Source: Oxalobacteraceae bacterium (GTDB taxonomy: Bacteria; Pseudomonadota; Gammaproteobacteria; Burkholderiales; Burkholderiaceae_D). From it: a stretch of DNA of 35,493 nt. Under the pieces are notes generated by a model that worked only from the letters and a program-made list of their open reading frames with translations, was not told the origin of the DNA and ran no database searches. Shown here in pieces: positions 25,952-33,430 of the stretch (position 1 is its first letter; the number at the start of each line of letters is the position of its first letter). The position numbers were made by a program, and so were the translations under genes. The stretch spans positions 1 to 35,493 of the forward strand of contig CANHZI010000030.1 in NCBI GenBank assembly GCA_947464955.1, given 5' to 3'.

Positions 25952-26004
25952 TGCTACTTGTGTAGCATGCTGCAAGTGTAGCATCATGGTTTTTGCAAAG
26001 TCAA
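25952..26004 (-). promoter_or_regulatory. Promoter with two tandem 16-bp dyads, probable BlaI-type operator
   Basis: On the minus strand TTGACT (26004-25999) and TACACT (25980-25975) are spaced by 18 bp, a good sigma70 pair. The -10 falls inside the second of two abutting 16-bp dyads: TGCTACTTGTGTAGCA (25952-25967) and TGCTGCAAGTGTAGCA (25968-25983), 13 of 16 positions equal. Each has the TAC-N4-GTA half-site spacing of BlaI/MecI/CopY operators (one A-to-G change in the second). They would cover -10 to about +16. The hydrolase gene starts 80 bp downstream, and the BlaI and M56 genes follow. Repression by the encoded BlaI protein is inferred. Confidence 0.7.
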
Positions 26005-26134
26005 GCATAGAAAAATTAAGATTTTCTTAGCGGAACATAAGCTGGGGAGCTGAATGTAATTTTGATAAAAACTCACGTTGATGCCAATCTGGCTTGCAAC
26101 GTGAGTTCGCGAAAAGATACTGCGGCTCGTTTAG

Positions 26135-26608
26135 CTATTTGCCGTGATAGGCTGCTTCGAGCTTAGAAACTTCGATTTTGCTCATTTCCATCATCGCTTT
26201 CATGACACGCGCTGAACGATCTGCGTCGTCGTCTTGTAGCATGCTCACCAAACTGCGCGGGACGATTTGCCAAGAGACGCCGAATTTATCTTTGAGCCAG
26301 GCACATCGGCCCGGTGTGCCGCCTTCGACTAATCGATCCCAGTAATGATCAACTTCTTCTTGGGTTTCGCAATCGACAAACAAGGAGATTGCTTCGGTAA
26401 AAGGGAATTGTGGACCAGCGTTCAAGGCAATGAAGGTTTGGCCTTCGATCTCAAAGCGCATGGTTAAGACTTTGCCGTTGAGTTCGGGTACGGCATCTCC
26501 ATAGCGAGAAACATCTAGGATTTTGCTATTGGCAAAAATACTGATGTAGTGATTGACGGCTTCTTCTGCATTGAAGTTGAACCATAGGCAAGGGGTGATT
26601 TTATTCAT
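26135..26608 (-). CDS. VOC family protein, PhnB-like
   Basis: A 157-residue cytoplasmic protein of the vicinal-oxygen-chelate superfamily, PhnB/YjdN-like subgroup (once labelled 3-demethylubiquinone methyltransferase domain). It begins KITPCLWFNFNAEEAVNHYISIF, typical of the subgroup, and contains SLFVDCETQEEVDHYWDRLVEGG followed by WLKDKFGVSWQIVP, the usual second half. The real function of this group is unclear. AAGGA lies about 10 nt upstream of the ATG, right after the stop of the DUF1428 gene, 11 bp away, so the two are co-transcribed. Confidence 0.88.
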   Translation of the reverse strand: MNKITPCLWFNFNAEEAVNHYISIFANSKILDVSRYGDAVPELNGKVLTMRFEIEGQTFIALNAGPQFPFTEAISLFVDCETQEEVDHYWDRLVEGGTPGRCAWLKDKFGVSWQIVPRSLVSMLQDDDADRSARVMKAMMEMSKIEVSKLEAAYHGK

Positions 26609-26619
26609 TTTTGTTGTCC

Positions 26620-26973
26620 TTAAAATTCCACCAATTTTTGAAAGCCACCATAAATCAAGCGTTTGCCATCGAAGGGCATGGGGATGCTTTCGGGGGAGAA
26701 GCGCGGATCAGCCATCATTTTCTCCCACGCCACGTCACGTACTTCCTTTGAGGGCCAGGTCATCCATGAGAAGACCACGGTTTCGTCTTCTTTAAGTAAG
26801 ACTGCTTGGGGAAACGATGTTACTTTGCCTGGCTGAACGTCGTCTGCCCAACATTCAACTATGTTCAACACACCAAATTCTTTAAAAAGCGCGGCAGTTT
26901 TGCGGGAATATTCGGCATAGACTTCTTTGTCTTTGGTGGCAACGGGAATAACAAAACCATCAACGTAGTTCAT
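26620..26973 (-). CDS. DUF1428 family protein (YbaA-like)
   Basis: A 117-residue protein with the DUF1428 family pattern: MNYVDGFVIPVATKDKEVY at the start, ECWADDVQPGKVTSF in the middle, VVFSWMTWPSKEVRD and the terminal PFDGKRLIYGGF. The fold is a dimeric alpha/beta barrel; the function is unknown. It is the first gene of a two-gene unit with the PhnB-like VOC gene, an association that often includes stress or antibiotic-tolerance-type small enzymes. AAGGAAG lies 8 nt upstream of the ATG. Confidence 0.9.
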   Translation of the reverse strand: MNYVDGFVIPVATKDKEVYAEYSRKTAALFKEFGVLNIVECWADDVQPGKVTSFPQAVLLKEDETVVFSWMTWPSKEVRDVAWEKMMADPRFSPESIPMPFDGKRLIYGGFQKLVEF

Positions 26974-27017
26974 GATGTATGACTTCCTTAGAATTATGAG
27001 TAGAGCGATTTGCTAGT

Positions 27018-27034
27018 TGGTAACAAAGTTGCCA
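27018..27034 (-). promoter_or_regulatory. Dyad upstream of DUF1428/VOC genes
   Basis: TGGTAAC (27018-27024) and GTTGCCA (27028-27034) are inverted repeats with one mismatch and a 3-bp centre. On the minus strand it follows a TGTAAT that could be a -10, with a poor -35 (TTGGAT) 18 bp further up. It could be an operator at the transcript start. Confidence 0.35.
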
Positions 27035-27450
27035 TTACAGTGTAAGGAGAGGATGTTATCCAAGCAAGCCAAATTTAGATCCTTGAAGAAGTTGGCAAAT
27101 AAAAACTCGTTTTATGTGGTCAATTCATATCAAAATATGCCTAAAGCAGCGGGATTTGCCCTGAAAAATGTGTCAAAATATCGGTTTTACGAAATTCTGC
27201 TTGTCCAACAAAACTCTTCATTTCGTCTTTTTTCGCGGTTTGTCGCCGGTGACAATGCCTTCTGTCTTTATCCCAGATAGAAACTCCTTGGAAAATACGA
27301 GGAAAACTCATTTCCTTGTCGATGAAATTGGCAGAGCCATGTGTTGTTGATTATCGTTAACAAATGCCGCCTGATCAGAGTAAGAGGCCGATGTTGCCTC
27401 CTCTTTGCTTGTATTGATAACAGAATAGTTTCTCGTAAATTGCGATTTTT

Positions 27451-27475
27451 AATCGTTGTGAATGTCAACGATTTT
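27451..27475 (+). promoter_or_regulatory. Dyad/attenuator-like hairpin upstream of the aminotransferase gene
   Basis: AATCGTTG (27451-27458) and CAACGATT (27466-27473) are perfect inverted repeats around 7 nt, followed by TTTTG. It lies 64 bp upstream of the aminotransferase ATG. It could be an operator or, if transcription starts upstream, a weak terminator acting as an attenuator. The E. coli TyrR box (TGTAAA with TTTACA) is not seen. Confidence 0.45.
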
Positions 27476-27538
27476 TGAATTGCAGCGTTAAGATTGGTTT
27501 GTACTTGTTTATGATTTTTCTCACACTGGAGTTTTAAC

Positions 27539-28732
27539 ATGTTTCAGCACGTCGAAGCCTACGCAGGCGATCCTATCCTCTCCTTGAATGAAGCGTTCGG
27601 TAAAGATACCCGCCCAAACAAGATCAATTTGTCGATTGGGATTTACTTTGACGACAATGGCAAGATTCCTATGTTGCCATCCGTACGTGCAGCAGAATTG
27701 AAAGTTGTTGAAGCAGCGGGCGCGCGTCCTTATTTGCCAATGGAAGGCGCGGCAAATTTCCGTACCGCGGTTCAGCATCTCTTGTTTGGCGCAGAACACG
27801 CGGCGGTAAAAGCGGGGCGTGTCGTGACTTTGCAAACAGTAGGTTCTAGTGGTGGCTTGAAAGTCGGTGCAGATTTCATCAAGCGCTACTTCCCACATAC
27901 AACGATGTTGATCAGTGATCCAACCTGGGATAACCATCGCGCTGTTTTTGAAGGTTCTGGCCTAGCTGTTAAAACCTATCCATACTATAACTCTGCAACC
28001 GGTGGCTTGCGTTTCGAAGAAATGTTGGCGAGCTTGAAGCAGGCTGAAGAGAAGAGTGTGGTCTTGTTGCACGCTTGCTGCCACAACCCAACGGGCGTTG
28101 ATCTGACAAAAGAACAATGGCAACAATTGGTGCCAGTGTTGAAAGAGCGCAATTTGATTCCTTTCCTCGACTTGGCTTACCAAGGTTACGGTGACGGCAT
28201 CGACGAAGACGCTTACGCAATTCGCCTGATCGCTGATTCAGGCTTGAGTGCTTTCGTTGCGAACTCCTTCTCTAAGAGTATGAGCTTGTACGGCGAGCGT
28301 TGTGGTGCGTTAAGTGTGGTTTGCCCAGATGCAGCACAAGCAGTGAACGTATTAGGTCAATTGAAAGCGGGTATTCGCCGTAACTATTCCAATCCTCCAA
28401 TGCACGGTGGTCAAATCGTTGCTACGGTGTTGACTGATCCAGCTTTGCGCCCAATGTGGGAAGCTGAAGTTGTCGCTATGCGTGATCGTATTCAAACAAT
28501 GCGTCGTTCTTTGCATGACGTGTTGGCAGCCAAAGTGCCAGGTCGTGATTTTAGTTACTTCCTGACACAACGCGGTATGTTCTCTTACACAGGTTTGACA
28601 GCAGAACAATGCGATCGCTTGAAAGAAGAATTCGGTGTTTACTTGGTTCGTTCTGGTCGTATGTGTGTGGCAGGTTTGAATACACGTAACGTCGAAGCAA
28701 CAGCAAACGCGATTGCGGCTGTATTAGCCTAA
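27539..28732 (+). CDS. tyrB: Class I aspartate/aromatic amino acid aminotransferase
   Basis: A 397-residue PLP enzyme of fold type I, subgroup Ialpha. Visible are the N-terminal VEAYAGDPILSLNEAFGKD, GSSGGLKVGADF, the PLP-phosphate and ring contacts (CCHNPTGVDLTKEQW, and LDLAYQGYGDG), and the Schiff-base Lys246 in ANSFSKSMSLYGERCG. RRNYSNPPMHGG and the C-terminal FLTQRGMFSYTGL with RSGRMCVAGLN contain substrate-binding arginines. It transfers amino groups between aspartate, tyrosine or phenylalanine and 2-oxoglutarate; aspC and tyrB cannot be separated by eye, so the symbol is tentative. GGAG precedes the ATG by 9 nt. A hairpin, a 13-bp repeat array and a strong terminator follow it. Confidence 0.92.
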   Translation: MFQHVEAYAGDPILSLNEAFGKDTRPNKINLSIGIYFDDNGKIPMLPSVRAAELKVVEAAGARPYLPMEGAANFRTAVQHLLFGAEHAAVKAGRVVTLQTVGSSGGLKVGADFIKRYFPHTTMLISDPTWDNHRAVFEGSGLAVKTYPYYNSATGGLRFEEMLASLKQAEEKSVVLLHACCHNPTGVDLTKEQWQQLVPVLKERNLIPFLDLAYQGYGDGIDEDAYAIRLIADSGLSAFVANSFSKSMSLYGERCGALSVVCPDAAQAVNVLGQLKAGIRRNYSNPPMHGGQIVATVLTDPALRPMWEAEVVAMRDRIQTMRRSLHDVLAAKVPGRDFSYFLTQRGMFSYTGLTAEQCDRLKEEFGVYLVRSGRMCVAGLNTRNVEATANAIAAVLA

Positions 28733-28740
28733 TTTGACTT

Positions 28741-28767
28741 GCTGAGCTGTCGTCGAGGCAGCTCAGT
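28741..28767 (+). other. Hairpin directly after the aminotransferase stop codon
   Basis: CTGAGCTG (28742-28749) pairs with CAGCTCAG (28759-28766), with an outer G-T pair. It begins 8 nt after the stop codon and has no T tail, then leads into the 13-bp array. The same order, stop, hairpin, array, occurs after the RND pump gene. Confidence 0.55.
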
Positions 28768-28790
28768 GTCCATCGAATTGTTTTTTAGAT

Positions 28791-28881
28791 TAATTGCTAA
28801 ACTCAATCGCTGAACTTAATCGCTGAACTTAATCGCATAAGTTATTTGCTGAAGATAGTTGTTTAAATTAATCGCTTGATC
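28791..28881. repeat. Array of seven degenerate 13-bp tandem repeats (second array)
   Basis: Consecutive 13-mers are TAATTGCTAAACT, CAATCGCTGAACT, TAATCGCTGAACT, TAATCGCATAAGT, TATTTGCTGAAGA, TAGTTGTTTAAAT and TAATCGCTTGATC. The central units differ by one base; the outer ones have decayed. It lies between two convergent genes, ahead of a strong terminator. The period and the ATYGCT core are shared with the array at 22479-22556. Confidence 0.85.
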
Positions 28882-28888
28882 CAAGAAG

Positions 28889-28933
28889 ATCGGCTCAACA
28901 ATGGCTAACGCCAAATGTTGAGCCGATTTTTTT
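28889..28933 (+). terminator. Strong intrinsic terminator of the aminotransferase gene
   Basis: ATCGGCTCAACA (28889-28900) pairs perfectly with TGTTGAGCCGAT (28916-28927), and an inner TGGC/GCCA stem closes a TAAC loop. A run of seven T (28927-28933) follows. The T run overlaps the stop codon of the convergent glycosyltransferase gene (28932-28934). Confidence 0.95.
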
Positions 28934-30986
28934 ATGGCTTGATTTTTTCTTGCCAAATTTCTCTGAGTGCAGTGGTCAGATTCTTGGCGAAAACTGGGGC
29001 ATTGAAGAGCGGGGATAACAGTGCTGTTTGGCGTATTTCTTGTCGAGTCTGGTTTAGCCCGTTGAGATCGCTTGCTTTGCTTACGGCGAGATTGACGAAG
29101 TCTTCTTTATCCTTCGCGATCCAATCCTTAAGTCCAGCACAGATCAGCATGCTTTCGCCTTGGCGGCTCAGTAAATCTCGACCGTGAAGGCTAAGTGTCG
29201 GGACTCCCATCCAGATCGCTTCGGCGGTCGTGGTGCCGCCGGGGAAGGGATGGGTGTCGAGGATGATATCCACCTCGGCATGTGCTGCGAGGTAATCGGT
29301 GTAAGACATGCTGCCATGTAATGCAATGCGCTCGGTATCGAACCCTAATTTGCTTAAGCGAGCTAGGAAATCTACACGTGCCTCTTCATGATCGAATGCA
29401 GCATTTTGTAATCGTAGGCGCGCACGTGGAACCGCCAGCATAACCTGAGCCCAAAGCGCTAAGCTTGAGTCATTAATTTTGCTCAGCACTTGGAAAGAGC
29501 CAAAAGTGATATGTCCGTTCTGCAATGCAGGGGGCGGAGTTGGTGTTAAGGGACGGGTTGTTTGCGGAATGCTCATGCACAAACGCGACCCTGGCAGACG
29601 ATACGGTTTTTCCGAAAAGTATGCGGCGTCTTGTTCTTCGACTGCATTATCGTCGACCAAAATATAGTCGATCTCAGATAAACCGGTACTTGCCCAGTAG
29701 CCTAACCATGCAACTTGAACTGGCGCTGGTTTTCGACAAAACACCGCTAACCGATTGCGCTCAGTGTGGCCTGCAAGATCAATCAACATGTCGATACGAT
29801 CCGACTGAATTTTCTCACTCAGTTCATCATCATCGACACTGCTCACTACATTCCATTCGCAAAACAGTTTCTTTAAGCGTTGGCTAATTGCGTCTTCGAC
29901 AGGATAGTTTGCGTAAGCGATACATTGAAAATCAGTTCGCGGAATTTCAGCAAGCACTGACTCAATAAAAAGACCGACCGGATGTCCACGTAAGTCACCA
30001 GACACAAAACCTAGTCGGAGCGGAGATGATTCGTTTTTCTGGGAAAGCGATCGTGCAGCTGGAGTGACTCCATTGCGAAGTTTTGCAGCGAAAGCTTTTG
30101 CTTCTTCGAGATAAGCAGTAGGCGTACATTGTGCATCGTAGCTCAACGCATAGAGTAAATTCTGATGTGCGGTCAAATTTTTCGGGTCTAATTCGATCGC
30201 TAGTCGATACGATGTAACCGCCTTCGCAGTTTGTCCTTGAAGTTGATAGGAGGCGGCAAGAAAACTTAAAGCCTCACTATGTTTTGGATCTACCTCGAGA
30301 ATTTGCTGCAGCAAGTGTTGTGCTTGATTAAAGTTCTTTTTTCTTAAAAACAGACAGGCAAGTTGTAGTTGAATATTCGGATTGGACGCTTGTATTTTTG
30401 CAGCAGCTTGAAATTCTGTCAGTGCGCTATCTTCTTGATCTGCCTGTAAATGCAAGTGTGCTTTATAGGCGTGAAATTCAAAACTATTCACAACGAAGAA
30501 TGGGCGTGCGATGAAGCAAGTGATGGCAAGGGCAGGCATGCCGGCTTTCAAGAAGGTGTCACATAGTTCTTTGCGACAGAAATCGAAATCTGCTTGTAAA
30601 TTGAGTGCTTTTTGGTAGCAGTCGATTGCTTCGCGATAGGCTTTTCTTTGTTTGTGTAAATTTCCAAGACTAAACCACGCGTCGACATTACTTGGGTCTA
30701 ATTCGATGGCACGAGAAAATAAATTATGTGCTTCTTCGTTGCCGCCTGTTTGGGTGAGGATGAAACCTAGGTTGACGAGGCTGGCGACATCATCTTTGTT
30801 GAAGCTCAGGCTCTTACGGTAGCAATTAAGGGCTTCAGCTAGATTATTTTGGTCGAGGAACTGATTGCCGCGTTGACGCCATTGTACAGAACTCGTTTTT
30901 GCTTCATCAGAAACTGTTGCAGTGTTCGCCAGCGGAGGCTTGGTCTCGACGCTTGGTGTTATCACCGATTTGAGCCATTTTAGCAT
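28932..30986 (-). CDS. TPR protein with O-GlcNAc-transferase (SPINDLY-like, GT41) domain
   Basis: A 684-residue cytosolic protein. Residues about 35-295 hold roughly seven TPR units (ALNCYRKSLSFNKDDVASLV, AIELDPSNVDAWFSLGNLHK, and so on). From about 315 the GT41 catalytic region begins: RLGFVSGDLRGHPVGLFIESV with the conserved His, DMLIDLAGHTERNRL, PVQVAWLGYWASTGL, SFQVLSKINDSSLALW with a donor-binding Lys, and DTHPFPGGTTTAEAIWMGVP. These match OGT/SPINDLY enzymes that glycosylate Ser/Thr of proteins. The acceptor is unknown. GAGGA lies 7 nt before the ATG, and the gene follows murI by 13 bp as the last of a four-gene operon. Confidence 0.9.
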   Translation of the reverse strand: MLKWLKSVITPSVETKPPLANTATVSDEAKTSSVQWRQRGNQFLDQNNLAEALNCYRKSLSFNKDDVASLVNLGFILTQTGGNEEAHNLFSRAIELDPSNVDAWFSLGNLHKQRKAYREAIDCYQKALNLQADFDFCRKELCDTFLKAGMPALAITCFIARPFFVVNSFEFHAYKAHLHLQADQEDSALTEFQAAAKIQASNPNIQLQLACLFLRKKNFNQAQHLLQQILEVDPKHSEALSFLAASYQLQGQTAKAVTSYRLAIELDPKNLTAHQNLLYALSYDAQCTPTAYLEEAKAFAAKLRNGVTPAARSLSQKNESSPLRLGFVSGDLRGHPVGLFIESVLAEIPRTDFQCIAYANYPVEDAISQRLKKLFCEWNVVSSVDDDELSEKIQSDRIDMLIDLAGHTERNRLAVFCRKPAPVQVAWLGYWASTGLSEIDYILVDDNAVEEQDAAYFSEKPYRLPGSRLCMSIPQTTRPLTPTPPPALQNGHITFGSFQVLSKINDSSLALWAQVMLAVPRARLRLQNAAFDHEEARVDFLARLSKLGFDTERIALHGSMSYTDYLAAHAEVDIILDTHPFPGGTTTAEAIWMGVPTLSLHGRDLLSRQGESMLICAGLKDWIAKDKEDFVNLAVSKASDLNGLNQTRQEIRQTALLSPLFNAPVFAKNLTTALREIWQEKIKP

Positions 30987-30999
30987 CGTCGTCCTCAGT

Positions 31000-31872
31000 T
31001 TAAATGGATAGCTCGCTGGCTAAACTGTCTGATTCGTTGATAAAACCGAGAGCGCGTTTCAAGGTGAGACTTTGACCCGTGGTCCAAGCCTCTAAATGTT
31101 GCGTTTGTTTTGACGGTTCAAGATTCAAGAGACCTTCACGTTCTAATAAAGAGCGTAGACGACGGGCGACGGCTTCACCGGTGTCGATCAAATAAATCGT
31201 CTTCTCAGCGTTTGGTAATTGCTCCGCTATCACCGCACGAATTTGCGGTGCCACGAAAGGGTAGTGAGTACAGCCTAAGACTAGAGTGTCGACATTTTTC
31301 TCTAATAACGGCGTCACATATTGACGCACCAGCTCCAAAATTGCAGGCGAATTCAAGTCGCCTTGTTCGATCTGATTCACAAGCCCCACGCAGGCTTGGG
31401 GAATAAAAGTTGTCTGCGTTTCTTCCGCAAGTTGAGAACTGAGTTTTTGAAATTTCTCACTCTGCAAAGTACTGCGCGTCGCCAACACCCCTACCACTTT
31501 ACTTTCGCTACGTGCGGCAGCTGGTTTGATGCCAGGCTCCATGCCGATAATGATTAATTGCGGGTAACGTTGACGCAACTCTGCCACCGCTGCGGCGGTT
31601 GCCGTGTTACACGCAATGACCAGAGCTTTGATTCCTCTACTTAAGAAAAACTCAGTAATCTTGACACTGCGAGAGATGAGTTCTTCATTGGAACGTTCGC
31701 CATACGGTGCATAGGCGGAGTCGGCAAGGTAAAGGAATTCTTCGTTTGGTAATTCTTGGCGTAGATGTTGAACGACCGATAGGCCACCGATACCTGAATC
31801 AAATACGCCAACAGGCGCTTGGCTGTTGGCGTGTTGAACTGATTCAGTTGGTTCTTGTTGAACCTGAGTCAT
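31000..31872 (-). CDS. murI: Glutamate racemase
   Basis: MurI makes D-glutamate for peptidoglycan. The product is 290 residues from the ATG at 31872; the longer frame to 32082 is fumarase sequence in another frame and is rejected. The catalytic pair is Cys88 (VIACNTATAAAV) and Cys201 (LVLGCTHYPF); Asp25 sits in VGVFDSGIGGLSV. YLADSAYAPYGERS and PGIKPAA are family motifs. It starts 10 nt after the fumarase stop, with only a weak GAGAA ribosome site, so translation is probably coupled. The first about 18 residues, rich in Gln/Ser, are an untypical leader. Confidence 0.94.
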   Translation of the reverse strand: MTQVQQEPTESVQHANSQAPVGVFDSGIGGLSVVQHLRQELPNEEFLYLADSAYAPYGERSNEELISRSVKITEFFLSRGIKALVIACNTATAAAVAELRQRYPQLIIIGMEPGIKPAAARSESKVVGVLATRSTLQSEKFQKLSSQLAEETQTTFIPQACVGLVNQIEQGDLNSPAILELVRQYVTPLLEKNVDTLVLGCTHYPFVAPQIRAVIAEQLPNAEKTIYLIDTGEAVARRLRSLLEREGLLNLEPSKQTQHLEAWTTGQSLTLKRALGFINESDSLASELSI

Positions 31873-31882
31873 GGAGAGATTC

Positions 31883-33400
31883 TCAAGCAACGGGAATGAT
31901 ACCAATCTTTGCTTGCCATTCTTTCGGACCCGTATTATGGACAGACGTGCCGTTTGCGTCGACAGCGACTGTGACTGGCATATCGACAACGTCAAACTCG
32001 TAGATCGCTTCCATGCCGAGATCAGCGAAACCAACGACTTTCGCATGTTTAATTGCCTTTGAAACCAAATAAGCCGCACCACCGACTGCCATTAAATAAG
32101 CAGATTTGTGTTTTTTGATGGATTCGATCGCGACTGGGCCTCGTTCCGCTTTACCAATCATAGAAATGAGACCGGTTTTTTCGAGCATCATGTCGGTGAA
32201 TTTATCCATACGCGTTGCCGTCGTTGGGCCTGCAGGGCCAACAGCTTCGTCGCGTACTGGGTCGACTGGGCCAACGTAGTAAATCACGCGATTGGTGAAA
32301 TCGACTGGTAAAGTTTCGCCTTTCGCCAACATGTCTTGAATACGTTTGTGTGCAGCATCGCGGCCCGTGAGCATCTTGCCGTTCAAGAGTAAAGTTTGGC
32401 CTGGTTTCCAAGAGGCGACTTCTTCTTTGGTCAAGGTATTCAAGTCGATGCGTTTGGATTTTTCAGTGTCGGCAACCCAGTGTACGTCTGGCCAGTTGGA
32501 TAGTGATGGTGGTTCCATGTAAGCAGGGCCAGAACCATCAAGTACAAAGTGCCCATGGCGAGTCGCTGCACAGTTTGGAATCATCGCCACTGGTTTAGAG
32601 GCAGCATGTGTTGGATACATGTTGATCTTAACGTCGAGCACTGTCGTCAAACCACCAAGGCCTTGTGCGCCAATGCCGAGTGCATTGATCTTGTCGCACA
32701 ATTCAATACGCAGCTCTTCCGTTTTGTTTTGAGGTCCACGTAATTTCAACTCGTGCATGTCGATGTCTTCCATCAAGGATTCTTTCGCCATCAACATTGC
32801 TTTTTCCGCTGTACCACCGATACCAATACCGAGCATGCCTGGTGGGCACCAACCTGCACCCATCGTTGGAACCGTCTTCATCACCCAATCCACTAAGGAA
32901 TCAGATGGGTTCAACATCACGAACTTCGTTTTGTTTTCCGAGCCGCCACCTTTTGCTGCTAATTGCACGTCAACGGTATTGCCCGGGACGAGTTCCATGT
33001 GGACTACCGCAGGGGTATTATCTTTGGTGTTTTTACGTTCAAATTGTGGATCAGCCACAATAGAGGCACGCAAGACGTTTTCAGAGTATGCATAGCCGCG
33101 GCGCACACCTTCGTTCACCGCATCGATGATAGAGCCCGTAAAACCTTCGAAACGCACACCCATACCAATTTTTAAAAACACGTTGACGATACCAGTGTCT
33201 TGGCAAATCGGACGCTTACCTTCGGCGCACATGCGGGAGTTCGTCAGAATTTGTGCGATCGCATCTTTTGCGGCTGGACTTTGTTCGATTTCGTAAGCGC
33301 GCGCTAAATGAGAAATGTAATCCGCAGGGTGGTAGTAGCTGATGTACTGCAGGGCAGCGGCGACTGATTCGATCAGATCATCTTGCTTAATAACGGTCAT
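31883..33400 (-). CDS. fumA: Fumarate hydratase class I (iron-sulfur)
   Basis: A 505-residue class I, [4Fe-4S]-dependent fumarase that converts fumarate to malate in the TCA cycle. The N-terminal alpha domain contains ICQDTGIVNVFLKIG; the three cluster cysteines are Cys66, Cys185 (AGWCPPGMLG) and Cys277 (IPNCAATRH). The C-terminal beta domain contains YYVGPVDPVRDEAVGPAGPTTATRMDK and the terminal VDMPVTVAVDANGTSVH. Both domains are on one chain, as in E. coli FumA. A GAGAG stretch lies upstream of the ATG. It is the second gene of the minus-strand operon, 30 bp after the yqhA-like gene. The cluster is oxygen-labile, as in all class I enzymes. Confidence 0.95.
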   Translation of the reverse strand: MTVIKQDDLIESVAAALQYISYYHPADYISHLARAYEIEQSPAAKDAIAQILTNSRMCAEGKRPICQDTGIVNVFLKIGMGVRFEGFTGSIIDAVNEGVRRGYAYSENVLRASIVADPQFERKNTKDNTPAVVHMELVPGNTVDVQLAAKGGGSENKTKFVMLNPSDSLVDWVMKTVPTMGAGWCPPGMLGIGIGGTAEKAMLMAKESLMEDIDMHELKLRGPQNKTEELRIELCDKINALGIGAQGLGGLTTVLDVKINMYPTHAASKPVAMIPNCAATRHGHFVLDGSGPAYMEPPSLSNWPDVHWVADTEKSKRIDLNTLTKEEVASWKPGQTLLLNGKMLTGRDAAHKRIQDMLAKGETLPVDFTNRVIYYVGPVDPVRDEAVGPAGPTTATRMDKFTDMMLEKTGLISMIGKAERGPVAIESIKKHKSAYLMAVGGAAYLVSKAIKHAKVVGFADLGMEAIYEFDVVDMPVTVAVDANGTSVHNTGPKEWQAKIGIIPVA

Positions 33401-33430
33401 GATGAGGCTCTCTTGGAATAGAAAATGGGA

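Larger units (their letters stand above)
26974..27538. other. Gene-free region between DUF1428 and aminotransferase genes
   Basis: This 565-bp divergent region is AT-rich. No frame in it has recognisable protein character or a good ribosome site. It contains a 17-bp dyad (27018-27034) near the DUF1428 gene and an 8-bp-arm dyad with a short T tail (27451-27475) near the aminotransferase gene. The middle portion (about 27040-27440) shows nothing I can name. Confidence 0.55.

Noticed and set aside
27017-27280. 87-residue open frame upstream of the aminotransferase gene
   Set aside because: No family resemblance, no good ribosome site, and a composition like the AT-rich intergenic DNA around it.
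31873-32082. N-terminal extension of murI by 70 residues
   Set aside because: The extra part overlaps the fumarase gene in another frame and has no racemase character; MTQVQQEP at 31872 is the sensible start.
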